DNA from: DSXH01 sp020724325
GTDB taxonomy: Bacteria > Bacteroidota > Ignavibacteria > Ignavibacteriales > Melioribacteraceae
Assembly (NCBI GenBank): GCA_040756515.1
Contig: JBFLYW010000002.1
Location: 161,345-225,344 of the forward strand
Direction of reading: 5' to 3'
Length of the DNA: 64,000 nucleotides
Part shown: positions 55,800 to 64,000 of the stretch, in pieces
Position numbering within the stretch: position 1 is the stretch's first letter
How the letters are laid out: each line of letters begins with the position of its first letter
Notes under the pieces: model-generated
Databases searched by the model: none
Told to the model about the DNA's origin: nothing
What the model saw: only the letters and a program-made list of their open reading frames with translations
Made by a program: the position numbers and the translations under genes

Positions 55800-58700
55800 A
55801 TGACGTTTAAGAAACTCTTATTCGTACTATCATTAGTTGTTCTCTTTGCTTCTACAGCATTAGCGCAACGTACGTGGTACGTCAATAACAGCGGAATTGG
55901 CAACGACGGGCGAAACGGTTTTTCTCCAACGATCCCATCGCCTGACGATGGTATTACGGGACCAAAGAGAACTATTGGTGGTGCTCAGGGTGCAGTTGCT
56001 GAATCAAATGCCGGTGACGTTATTGTCGTTGCTAATACGGGCGTACAATATGGTGCCGGAACAGGCGATGCTGCATTTACAGTAAACAAAAAATTAACTT
56101 TCCAATCAACTGGTGGAACCGTTGATATTGGAGTCTTAGTTACAATTAACAATACTGCTGCTTCTCCAAATAACGATGTAGTTTTTAATAGCGGGGAATT
56201 TAGATTGTCAGCTGGCTTAACTTTAACAGCCGGTGTTATAACAAATTCTTCCCAGCTAATTACTGTTTCAGGTCTTATAACTCGTTCTGCTGCTGCAGCT
56301 GTTGTTAATGGGCAATTAAAATTTGCTGCCCCAGTTAACTTTAGCTACGGTGCTACTATGACAACCGGAGATGAATTTGTTGCTTCTGGCGGCACGTTAA
56401 ATAATATTACAACAACAGCAGGTAACCTTACCGTTAAATCTGGAACCAGTTTTACAATGACCGGTACATTTGTATCAACTGCCGGTACATTAAATCTTGG
56501 CGGCGGTACTGTAACAATTACAAACACGGGAAATACTACTCATACCTTTGGCGGCAATGTTACAAATGGTACTTTAGCTTTTAATATGGGCGGTGTCGGT
56601 GGAAATGCAGTTACAATAAATGGTGCATTTTCTATTCCCAATGTATCTGTAACTACTTCAAATGCGAATGCTCAGACTTTAGCAATTGCCCAGCCAACAG
56701 CTGTTACAGGTACGCTAACTGTAAGCGGTTCTGCAAGCGTTACAACCTCTGCTGCATTAGTAACTTTTGGTACGGCTGGCTTTACTGGAAACGAAGTTAC
56801 TTTAAGCGGTGTTGGTACAATTACATTTAGTGGTACTCCAACTACAATACATGGTAGTGTATTATTAAACACTGCACTAACAACAACCGATCTTTTGGGC
56901 GGTGCAACAATTACTTTTGGTGCTGCTGCAACAGTTAATGGAAGTGTTACAAATAATGCAACTCTTACAGTAACAAATGCAGCAACTTGGAATAATATGA
57001 CTAGTGCTAGAATTGTATTTGGAGATTTTGCCTATACAATTACTGGCAATGTTGTTAACAGCACATCTATTGATGGTGCCTATGGAACGACATTGGATGT
57101 TAACGGATTTGGTCATATTACTTTTGCAAATGCAGCCACAAACGTAACAATAAATGGTGCTATTAATAATAGTGCAAGAACTACACTAGCTGGTTCTACT
57201 AACCCAGCAGACCTATCTGATAATGGAATGATTACCTGGGGAAATAATATTACCGATGGTATTGTTAGAGCAGATGGCGGTATTAATAACAGTGCGGATT
57301 TTGCAGGAATTACAGGTGCTAATAATGTTAATAATGGCAGAATAATTATTGGTGGAGCTGCTAGAACCAACGTATCTACAATTGGTACTGCTGGCAATCC
57401 AGTTGGTATGATTACGAACAGCTCAAAAGGGCGCGCAGCTGGTGACGGTAACGGCGACATCATTTTTGGGGTCGGAGGTGCTGTGACTACTCCAGCCGGT
57501 ACTTTTGGAACAAGTGTAACTGTGTCTGGCTCTGCAGTTGGCGGTTATACAATTATTGGCGGTGATGAAAACATTAGTTTTACGGGAACTATTACCAACA
57601 ATAGAACACACGCATCTACAGCTTTAGTATTTGGACCAGCAGCTGGTGCAACAGGTGCTTCTACGTTAACAATAAGTGGTAATGTTGTTAATGGCGGTAC
57701 AAATACGACAAGCTTTGCATTAAGTACAACAGGTGCAGTGGCTATAACCGGTTCAGTGCAATCTTCAGCAAACGGAACTATTACTTTCCCAAATATTGCA
57801 GCTGCTGCAGTTACTATTGGCGGTTTCAATTGGTCGTCCGGTACATTTAACATTGCAACACATAACCAGACGTTAAACTTTAATGGAGCTGTAAGTGTAT
57901 CTGGCGGAACAGTAAACTGGAGTTCTGCTTTCGGTCAAACAATAGTTATTACAGGTAATGCATCATTTACCGGCGGTGCTATTACATCAACTAATAGAAC
58001 TTCTATTACTTTAAACAGTTCTAATATTACAATTGGCGGTACAACTACAAACACTACATTTAACACTGCCGCTACTGCTTTAATTGTTGGAAATCCAACT
58101 CCAACATCCTTGTGTACAATCACAATTGGTACTTTCAATCCACAGGTTGCAGGTGCATTTACAGTTAGTACTAATAATGGTTTAGCTCAACCGGTTAACT
58201 TCACTGGCGGTACAATGACAGTTAACGGTATTTTAACATTCAATACAGTTGGTACAACAAGCTTGGTTAATATTTCCAATCAAGCCAATATAACCGTAGT
58301 TGGAAATTTTGTTAATACAACTGGTTATACAACAACAGAACAAGGACGTATTACTTTACAAGGTACTGGCGCACAAACATTTGGCGGAGCTGGTAAATTT
58401 GGAAATATTGAATTTAAGAATACTGCTGCAAATCCAACTGCTTCCACAAATGTTACACTAACCGGTTTTGTTTATTTAACTGCCGGTACAGTTGCGAATG
58501 GTGGATTTACAATTTTCCTGGATAACTCAACAGTATTTCCGACAATAGTAAGAAACGCTGGTTCATTCGGTGCAGCTCCAACATTTACATCAATGGTTAA
58601 CGTAACCTATATTGGTGACGATAAAACAGTTGGAAACGAACTACCCGGCGCAGCAAATAAATTAAATAACTTAACAGTTGCTACTACTACTGGTGTTAGC

Positions 58701-61700
58701 GGTGCTAGAACTACACCTTCCAGAGGCGCCGTTCTTATTACTACTACAACAGTAAATGGCACATTATTAATTAATTCCGGGCAAGCACTTATAATTAACA
58801 CTGGTCAGACATTATCAATTAAAGGTGGATCAGTTGTTGCGACTGGTGATATTGCTAACATAGGCACTGGTGTATTATCATTAGAAAAAACAGACGGAAC
58901 AACAATATCCGGCAGCGGTTATTTACCACCTATTAATGTAGCAGCTGGTTCTTCAAATAATATTATCGATGGACCCACTGCTATTATCAACCAACTTTAT
59001 GGAACAGATGGTGAAATTGATCTTTCCGGTGCATTAGTAGATGATTTCAATCCGGCTACAACTGCAGCAAGCGGTAACTTAGCATTCGGAAATGGAACAG
59101 CTACTTTATCTCTTAAATTAAGCGGTGTTGCTTTTAATGGATCTGGATTAAACAACGTTACAACAGCCAATGCAAATAATACTTTAACTTTGGCTGGTAA
59201 TATTGGTATGACAGGTATCTTTACACATGTAGCAGGTACCATTGCATTAGGTGATTTTACGTTGACAGTTAGAGGCAACAATCCAACAATTACAGGCGGT
59301 GCGTTAATTACAAGTACTGCAGCAGGTAAATTGTTGTTTGACCATGGTGTGCTTGGAACTGGTAACGTAACTGGGTCAACTGCTGGTCCAAATTCAACTA
59401 TAACATCAACAGCAGTTGTTGTGGTTGGAGACTATGTACTAATTACAGGTACAGGAGATGTAGCTCTTGATAATAATTATTTTACAGTAACTGCAGTTGC
59501 CGTTGGTACATTTACAATCAATAATACTGTAGCAGCTGCAGGTGGTGCTGTTGCTGGAACAGTTACAGTTCAATCATCAATATTAGTTAATACATCTGCT
59601 GCTACGATTGGTGCTAATGTTGAAGTTAGGAATGACGATTTCTTTGTATTAAACAATGCTGGTTTTGATCTAACATTAGCAGGTGCACTAACACTTACAG
59701 ATAAAACTTCTGGAGCTCCAGGAGCTACCTTCTTCTTAGGCGCTGGTAGAGTATTATTAGTAACAGGGTCTAGTGTTACTGTAGGTGCAAACTGTGCATT
59801 TGGCGGTACCGGTACATTAAGATTAAATGCAGCTACACCTCCTTTAACATTTACATACTCTGGTGCTGCAACAATTAATAATCTAAGAGTAAGTAACGAT
59901 GTAACATTAGCCGGAACCGGAACAGCTTTAACAGTTGCTACATTGTTTACCCATGATGGCGGTGTGTTAAATTTTGGTGCAAAAGATTTAACATTCAGAA
60001 CAACATTTACAAGAACCGCCGGTTCGTATAATGCTAGTACAGGTTATATGATTTTTGATGGTACTGCAGCATCTGCATTAACCGTTAACCAAGGAACAGA
60101 TGGCTTCACAGTTCCGAATCTGAGAGTTACAGCTTCTGGTGCTAACAATATTACTTTAAATACAGCTCAAGGTACTGTAACAGTTAGCACAGCATTCGAT
60201 ATGGCTAATGGCGCACAAACATTTACTACAAATGGTAAATTAGCAGTTGCAAACGCAGCAACGGTAAACTATACAAGCGGTTCAATAAGTGTTGCTCCTG
60301 CTTATGCCGGAACAATTACACTTGTCGGCTTAAATTATGCTAACCCAACAACTATTCCAGCATTGATCTGGCCAACAACAGCGGGCTTAGTAACAACATT
60401 TACGGTTAATGGCGGCGCTGGTGGTGACGTGCTCAATTTACCAGGCAGTCGTACAGTTGTTTCTACTCTTAATCTTACACGTGGTACTTTGGGTTTGGGT
60501 GCTAATACATTAACACTTGGTACAGGTGCTACTATTAATAGAATAAGTACTTCTCCTGCGCCAACAGTTACAACAGGTGGCTTTGCATTCCCAACTGATA
60601 ACTCTACCAACGTTAATTATTTTGCAAATGCAGTAATGGGAAGCGGTATTGAATTACCGGCAGCATTAAATAATCTAACAATATCTCGAACTGCAAATAA
60701 TCTAAATGTTGCAACTACTATTAATTCGAGTGTAACAATTAATGGTACTCTCGATATTAGAAATGATTTTACAATTGCAGCAGCTCCTCCGGTAATAACA
60801 GTCCGCGCAAACGGAAATATCACTGTTACAAATCAATCTGCAACTTTTTCGAATGCAACAAATCCTGCAATTACCAATAACCAATCATTAGTAATTGGCG
60901 GTGCAACAGGTAACCAAACAATTACCGTTCCAAGCACAACACCTCCACTTAATATTGGTAATATTACGATTAATAAAGCTTCTGGTAAGGTAATACTTAG
61001 CGGTGGTAATTTAGCTGTTGGTACAGCTCTTGCCCCAGCTTCCGTAACCTTTACTAAAGGTATTCTCGAAACTGGAAACAATGTGTTATTCTTATATGCA
61101 CCTACTACTACACAAGTTGCTGGAGGTGCCGTTAGCCAGGGCTTTACAGGTGCAAGCTTTGAAAGCCATGTAGATGGTAATGTAGGAAAAACTTTAATTA
61201 ACACCGGTGGTATTGGTGGTTCAACCGAAGCTCGCAGTGTATTCCCAGTTGGTACGGGTGTTGTTTACAGACCGGCAGCAATTAACTTTAACCCAGCATT
61301 TGGTGTTCCAACAACTCCTAATATGACTATTGTTGTAAGCCATAAAAATGAAAATCCTGGCGGAGTTCAGGCATTACCAATTAAAGACGGCGTTGCTCCT
61401 GGTATTGATGTTTCCAGATATCCAACATTCTACTGGTACATTTATACTACACCCGGAAGTGTTGGTCCAACAACTCCATTCGACCTTGAATTAACAGCTG
61501 GTAACTTTACAGATTATGACTCACCTGCCAATGTTAGAATTATAAGAAGACATGGCGCAGTTGGCGACATAAATAACGATTGGTTGTTACAAGGATTAAA
61601 CACTGGATATGACAATGAAGTATCTTCAGTAACAGGATTCACAGCAATTAACAGAAATGCTAATGCTGGTCTAAGATCTGGCGGTGCTGTATTTACATTG

Positions 61701-62279
61701 GGTGTTAAGTCTAACATGAAAGTTAAGACTTCTATACCAAAACAATGGTTAGTATTATCTGCCGGTGCTAAGAATTACAGCTTGGCAAACTTATTCGAAG
61801 GTAATATTGGAGCATTGTCTTATTCAGCTCAATCTTCTAATTCATCTGTTGCTACTGTAGCAGTCAGCGGCACAACATTAACAATTACACCGGTTACTAT
61901 TGGCGATGCAAATGTTACTGTTAAAGCTTCTGATGCAGCAAACAACGACTTCTTTGCTTACACATTCCCGGTTAATGTTGGATTAGTTAGCGTTGAAGAC
62001 GGCGAAATTATTCCTACTGAGTTCTCATTAGCTCAGAACTTCCCGAACCCGTTCAACCCGACAACCAATATCAAATTCGGATTGCCGAAAGAATCTAATG
62101 TAACATTGAGAATCTTTAACGTTCTTGGTGAAGAAGTTGTTACATTGGTTAACAAAGTAATGCCGGCGGGTTTCCATACAGTTAATTTTGATGCTTCAAG
62201 ATTAACAAGTGGTCTCTATATCTACAGAATTGAAGCCGATAACTTTGTTCAGGTTAAGAAGATGATGTTAATGAAGTAA
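55800..62279 (+). CDS. giant secreted repeat protein with T9SS-type sorting domain
   Basis: A 2159-residue protein. Residues 1-23 are a signal peptide (MTFKKLLFVLSLVV...ALAQ). The N-terminal YVNNSGIGNDGRNG...GPKRTI resembles DUF1565/parallel beta-helix starts. The long centre (about 90-1950) is rich in T, G, N, A and V with imperfect beta-solenoid units (such as TITGNVVNG, TVNGTLTI). An Ig-like domain lies around 1985-2060 (SNSSVATVAVSGTTLTI). The C-terminal 85 residues (NFPNPFNPTTNIKFGLPKES...YIYRIEADNFVQVKKMMLMK) are a Por-type sorting domain for export by the type IX secretion system. It is likely a surface protein or adhesin. Confidence 0.9.
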   Translation: MTFKKLLFVLSLVVLFASTALAQRTWYVNNSGIGNDGRNGFSPTIPSPDDGITGPKRTIGGAQGAVAESNAGDVIVVANTGVQYGAGTGDAAFTVNKKLTFQSTGGTVDIGVLVTINNTAASPNNDVVFNSGEFRLSAGLTLTAGVITNSSQLITVSGLITRSAAAAVVNGQLKFAAPVNFSYGATMTTGDEFVASGGTLNNITTTAGNLTVKSGTSFTMTGTFVSTAGTLNLGGGTVTITNTGNTTHTFGGNVTNGTLAFNMGGVGGNAVTINGAFSIPNVSVTTSNANAQTLAIAQPTAVTGTLTVSGSASVTTSAALVTFGTAGFTGNEVTLSGVGTITFSGTPTTIHGSVLLNTALTTTDLLGGATITFGAAATVNGSVTNNATLTVTNAATWNNMTSARIVFGDFAYTITGNVVNSTSIDGAYGTTLDVNGFGHITFANAATNVTINGAINNSARTTLAGSTNPADLSDNGMITWGNNITDGIVRADGGINNSADFAGITGANNVNNGRIIIGGAARTNVSTIGTAGNPVGMITNSSKGRAAGDGNGDIIFGVGGAVTTPAGTFGTSVTVSGSAVGGYTIIGGDENISFTGTITNNRTHASTALVFGPAAGATGASTLTISGNVVNGGTNTTSFALSTTGAVAITGSVQSSANGTITFPNIAAAAVTIGGFNWSSGTFNIATHNQTLNFNGAVSVSGGTVNWSSAFGQTIVITGNASFTGGAITSTNRTSITLNSSNITIGGTTTNTTFNTAATALIVGNPTPTSLCTITIGTFNPQVAGAFTVSTNNGLAQPVNFTGGTMTVNGILTFNTVGTTSLVNISNQANITVVGNFVNTTGYTTTEQGRITLQGTGAQTFGGAGKFGNIEFKNTAANPTASTNVTLTGFVYLTAGTVANGGFTIFLDNSTVFPTIVRNAGSFGAAPTFTSMVNVTYIGDDKTVGNELPGAANKLNNLTVATTTGVSGARTTPSRGAVLITTTTVNGTLLINSGQALIINTGQTLSIKGGSVVATGDIANIGTGVLSLEKTDGTTISGSGYLPPINVAAGSSNNIIDGPTAIINQLYGTDGEIDLSGALVDDFNPATTAASGNLAFGNGTATLSLKLSGVAFNGSGLNNVTTANANNTLTLAGNIGMTGIFTHVAGTIALGDFTLTVRGNNPTITGGALITSTAAGKLLFDHGVLGTGNVTGSTAGPNSTITSTAVVVVGDYVLITGTGDVALDNNYFTVTAVAVGTFTINNTVAAAGGAVAGTVTVQSSILVNTSAATIGANVEVRNDDFFVLNNAGFDLTLAGALTLTDKTSGAPGATFFLGAGRVLLVTGSSVTVGANCAFGGTGTLRLNAATPPLTFTYSGAATINNLRVSNDVTLAGTGTALTVATLFTHDGGVLNFGAKDLTFRTTFTRTAGSYNASTGYMIFDGTAASALTVNQGTDGFTVPNLRVTASGANNITLNTAQGTVTVSTAFDMANGAQTFTTNGKLAVANAATVNYTSGSISVAPAYAGTITLVGLNYANPTTIPALIWPTTAGLVTTFTVNGGAGGDVLNLPGSRTVVSTLNLTRGTLGLGANTLTLGTGATINRISTSPAPTVTTGGFAFPTDNSTNVNYFANAVMGSGIELPAALNNLTISRTANNLNVATTINSSVTINGTLDIRNDFTIAAAPPVITVRANGNITVTNQSATFSNATNPAITNNQSLVIGGATGNQTITVPSTTPPLNIGNITINKASGKVILSGGNLAVGTALAPASVTFTKGILETGNNVLFLYAPTTTQVAGGAVSQGFTGASFESHVDGNVGKTLINTGGIGGSTEARSVFPVGTGVVYRPAAINFNPAFGVPTTPNMTIVVSHKNENPGGVQALPIKDGVAPGIDVSRYPTFYWYIYTTPGSVGPTTPFDLELTAGNFTDYDSPANVRIIRRHGAVGDINNDWLLQGLNTGYDNEVSSVTGFTAINRNANAGLRSGGAVFTLGVKSNMKVKTSIPKQWLVLSAGAKNYSLANLFEGNIGALSYSAQSSNSSVATVAVSGTTLTITPVTIGDANVTVKASDAANNDFFAYTFPVNVGLVSVEDGEIIPTEFSLAQNFPNPFNPTTNIKFGLPKESNVTLRIFNVLGEEVVTLVNKVMPAGFHTVNFDASRLTSGLYIYRIEADNFVQVKKMMLMK

Positions 62280-62290
62280 TTTATGAAGTG

Positions 62291-62306
62291 ACGGGGCATT
62301 CCCCGT
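62291..62306 (+). terminator. short hairpin 12 bases after the giant gene
   Basis: ACGGGG CATT CCCCGT, a perfect 6-bp stem with a 4-base loop, just upstream of the main terminator. Confidence 0.5.
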
Positions 62307-62324
62307 CTCCACAGTTTTGCAAAG

Positions 62325-62350
62325 AACCCCGGGAAACCGGGGTTTTTTGT
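62325..62350 (+). terminator. intrinsic terminator of the giant secreted-protein gene
   Basis: AACCCCGG GAAA CCGGGGTT (8-bp stem, GAAA tetraloop) followed by a run of T. This is the clearest factor-independent terminator in the window. Confidence 0.88.
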
Positions 62351-62353
62351 TTT

Positions 62354-62735
62354 AAACTAACCTTGAAGGTAACCTAACAAACCTTGATTTCCTCAACCTT
62401 GAAGGTTGAGCGAGTAGTTTTGATTGTTTTCAAACCTTCAAGGTTGTAGGAATCTTTTTACTTCTCAACCTTGAAGGTAACCTAACCAACCTTGAAGGTT
62501 GAGCGAGTAGTTTTGGTTGTTTTCAAACCTTCAAGGTTGTACGAATCTTTTACACACCTTACTTCTCAACCTTGAAGGTCTAAAAATTTCCTAAAAGCCT
62601 CGCACGACCTTCAAGGTTAAGAAGCATCTCTTCAACCATGAAGGTAACTTAACCAACCTTGAAGGTTGAGCAAGTAGTTTTGATTGTTTTCAAACCTTCA
62701 AGGTTGTACGAATCTTTTACACACCTTCAAGGTTT
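62354..62735. repeat. REP-like array upstream of the RAYT gene
   Basis: Around ten REP half-sites in alternating orientation with spacers GAGC(A/G)AGTAGTTTT(G/T)(A/G)TTG and TGTACGAATCTTTTACACACC. It is the same unit as the 168-base array at 42 kb in opposite orientation. The GTAG in the spacer recalls the conserved tetranucleotide of proteobacterial REPs, but is only suggestive. Confidence 0.85.
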
Positions 62736-62815
62736 TATAAATATTTATATTTTGTTTAACTAGATATTGCCACTTCTCGTTAAAATTTATAGGTTACATT
62801 AAAAAACGTAAAAAA

Positions 62816-63406
62816 ATGAGCAATAAATTATATATCAAAGACACATATCATCATATTTATAATCGTGGTACATTAAGATCGAATATTTATTTTGAAGATG
62901 AAGATTTCCGTTACTTCCTAAATCGCCTTCGAAAATACAAAGACAAATATGACATCAGAATCGCTGCATTCTGTCTCATGAGAAATCATTATCACATTTT
63001 AGCTAAACAAGCAAGCAATGAATTCACTATCGGCAAATTTATCGGTGATCTTCAAAATGGTTATACTAAGTTTATTAATAAGAAATATAAAAGGACAGGA
63101 GTGCTGTTTGAAGGACCAGCGAAAACAATTTTTGTTAAGGAAAAAATCTATCTTAATTGGATTGCTGAGTACATACTATTAAATCCAGTTGAAGCCAAAA
63201 TAGTAGACTCAGCAAAGGAATGGGAGTATTCATCAGCCTATGAATTGTTAAAAGAACCCAAGAATATGATAACATCAATAGTTGAACAGATTGAGATTTA
63301 TGGATCATTAACTAAAGCAAGTGAGGAGATAAAGGAGCTTACTTCAAAAAAATATCCAAAAGAACTTGGCTATGTTCTAAGAGATGTAATTAACCTTGAA
63401 GGTTGA
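62816..63406 (+). CDS. REP-associated tyrosine transposase (RAYT, IS200-like HUH)
   Basis: A 196-residue HUH single-strand transposase. The HUH motif is H58-Y-H60 in MRNHYHILAK, and the candidate nucleophile is Y83 in QNGYTKFINKKYKRTG, with YILLNPVEA following. The N-terminal KDTYHHIYNRG motif is typical of the family. Its last four residues (NLEG) and TGA are encoded by a copy of the REP element (63392-63406), so the gene ends inside the array. It has REP arrays on both sides and is probably the enzyme that mobilises them. Confidence 0.9.
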   Translation: MSNKLYIKDTYHHIYNRGTLRSNIYFEDEDFRYFLNRLRKYKDKYDIRIAAFCLMRNHYHILAKQASNEFTIGKFIGDLQNGYTKFINKKYKRTGVLFEGPAKTIFVKEKIYLNWIAEYILLNPVEAKIVDSAKEWEYSSAYELLKEPKNMITSIVEQIEIYGSLTKASEEIKELTSKKYPKELGYVLRDVINLEG

Positions 63407-64000
63407 GCAAGTAGTTTTGATTGTTCTCAAACCTTCAAGGTTGTACGAATCTTTTACACACCTTACTCCTCAACCTTGAAGGTCTAAAAATTTCCTAAAA
63501 GCCCCGCACGACCTTCAAGGTTAAGAAGCATCCCCTCAACCTTGAAGGTAACTTAACCAACCTTGAAGGTTGAGCGAGTAGTTTTGGTTGTTTTCAAACC
63601 TTCAAGGTTGTACGAATCTTTTACACACCTTACTCCTCAACCTTGAAGGTCTAAAAATTTCCTAAAAGCCCCGCACGACCTTCAAGGTTAAGAAGCATCC
63701 CCTCAACCTTGAAGGTAATTTAACCAACCTTGAAGGTTGAGCGAGTAGTTTTGGTTGTTTTCAAACCTTCAAGGTTGTACGAATCTTTTTACTTCTCAAC
63801 CTTGAAAGTAACTTAACCAACCTTGAAGGTTGAGCTAATAGTTTTGATTGTCGGTAAACCTTCAAGGTTGTATGAATCTTTTTACTTCTCAACCTTGAAG
63901 GTAATTTAACCAACCTTGAAGGTTGAGCAAGTAGTTTTGATTGTTTTCAAACCTTCAAGGTTGTACGAATCTTTTACACACCTTACTCCTCAACCTTGAA
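63390..64000. repeat. REP-like array downstream of the RAYT gene
   Basis: GGTTGAGC marks unit starts at 63401, 63568, 63735, 63828 and 63921: two long units of 167 bases and two short units of 93. Long units contain CTAAAAATTTCCTAAAAGC and CCGCACGACCTTCAAGG; short ones lack that block. The array continues past the window end. No gene is present. Confidence 0.9.

Noticed and set aside
56345..61717. Many long antisense frames within the giant secreted-protein gene
   Set aside because: They mirror the low-complexity T/G/N/V codons of the real gene and have no ribosome sites or recognisable products.
62354..64000. Possible CRISPR array from regular repeats
   Set aside because: Units are 93 or 167 bases and wholly repeated, with no short repeat and unique-spacer alternation, and there are no cas genes.

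Overview
The window is AT-rich bacterial DNA (GC roughly in the mid-30s by eye). It contains one 100-base run of N (42202-42301) inside a repeat array, so it is probably a scaffold from a draft or metagenome assembly. The best guess at a host is an Ignavibacteria-type member of the Bacteroidota/Chlorobi group. Support comes from the C-terminal Por/T9SS-type sorting domain (NFPNPFNPTT... ending in KKMMLMK) on a giant secreted protein, three tandem S46 dipeptidyl-peptidases, a fused ccoNO cbb3 oxidase, and separated miaB and sigma-54-regulator/lptE genes that are usually close together in Bacteroidota. No rRNA, tRNA or CRISPR array was recognised.

Layout. 1-5.3 kb: the 3' end of an unknown gene, a beta-barrel protein, aroK-aroB, a family-10-like glycosyl hydrolase and a DUF192 protein. 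5.3-9 kb (minus): aconitase with a microsatellite-encoded tail, and gmhA. 9.4-16.6 kb (plus): a membrane protein with an OPT transporter, oligoendopeptidase F and a class V aminotransferase. 16.6-18.8 kb: a small protein and a phosphohexomutase (minus), then a hidden zinc-ribbon gene with no standard start codon. 18.9-26.2 kb: three S46 peptidases. 26.8-31.3 kb: DUF1289 protein, corrinoid adenosyltransferase, ATP-grasp ligase divergent from a C39-like peptidase, isochorismatase, SixA-like phosphatase and HD hydrolase. 31.7-40.2 kb (minus): a complete cbb3 oxidase operon, ccoI-ccoS-ccoNO-ccoQ-ccoP-ccoG-ccoH-SafE. 40.9-49.1 kb (minus): CorA, then an envelope-flavoured run of sigma-54 regulator, lptE, GT2, TPR, AAG glycosylase, GT9 and DUF3108. 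49.4-50.8 kb: an IS256-family element. 50.7-53.8 kb (minus): GxxExxY, SPOR, a tiny membrane ORF and miaB. 54.3-62.3 kb: rpiA with repeat-derived insertions and a 2159-residue secreted protein. 62.4-64 kb: a repeat array around a REP-associated tyrosine transposase.

The dominant non-coding signal is repeats. A short inverted-repeat element (AACCTTGAAGGTT and its complement) occurs singly after many genes and in dense arrays. The only RAYT (HUH) transposase in the window lies in the middle of the largest array, and its last codons and stop are formed by one repeat copy. This looks like a REP/RAYT ('REPtron'-type) system outside the usual proteobacterial setting. At least six further repeat families (100/102, 107 and 118 bp tandems, a CATTCTGA-type element, a GTCCGCC hairpin element, an ATTCTCA microsatellite) fill the intergenic regions. 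Some have entered genes: rpiA carries two in-frame insertions, the aconitase C-terminus is a GGAA microsatellite, and the signal sequence of a DUF3108 protein is repeat-like.
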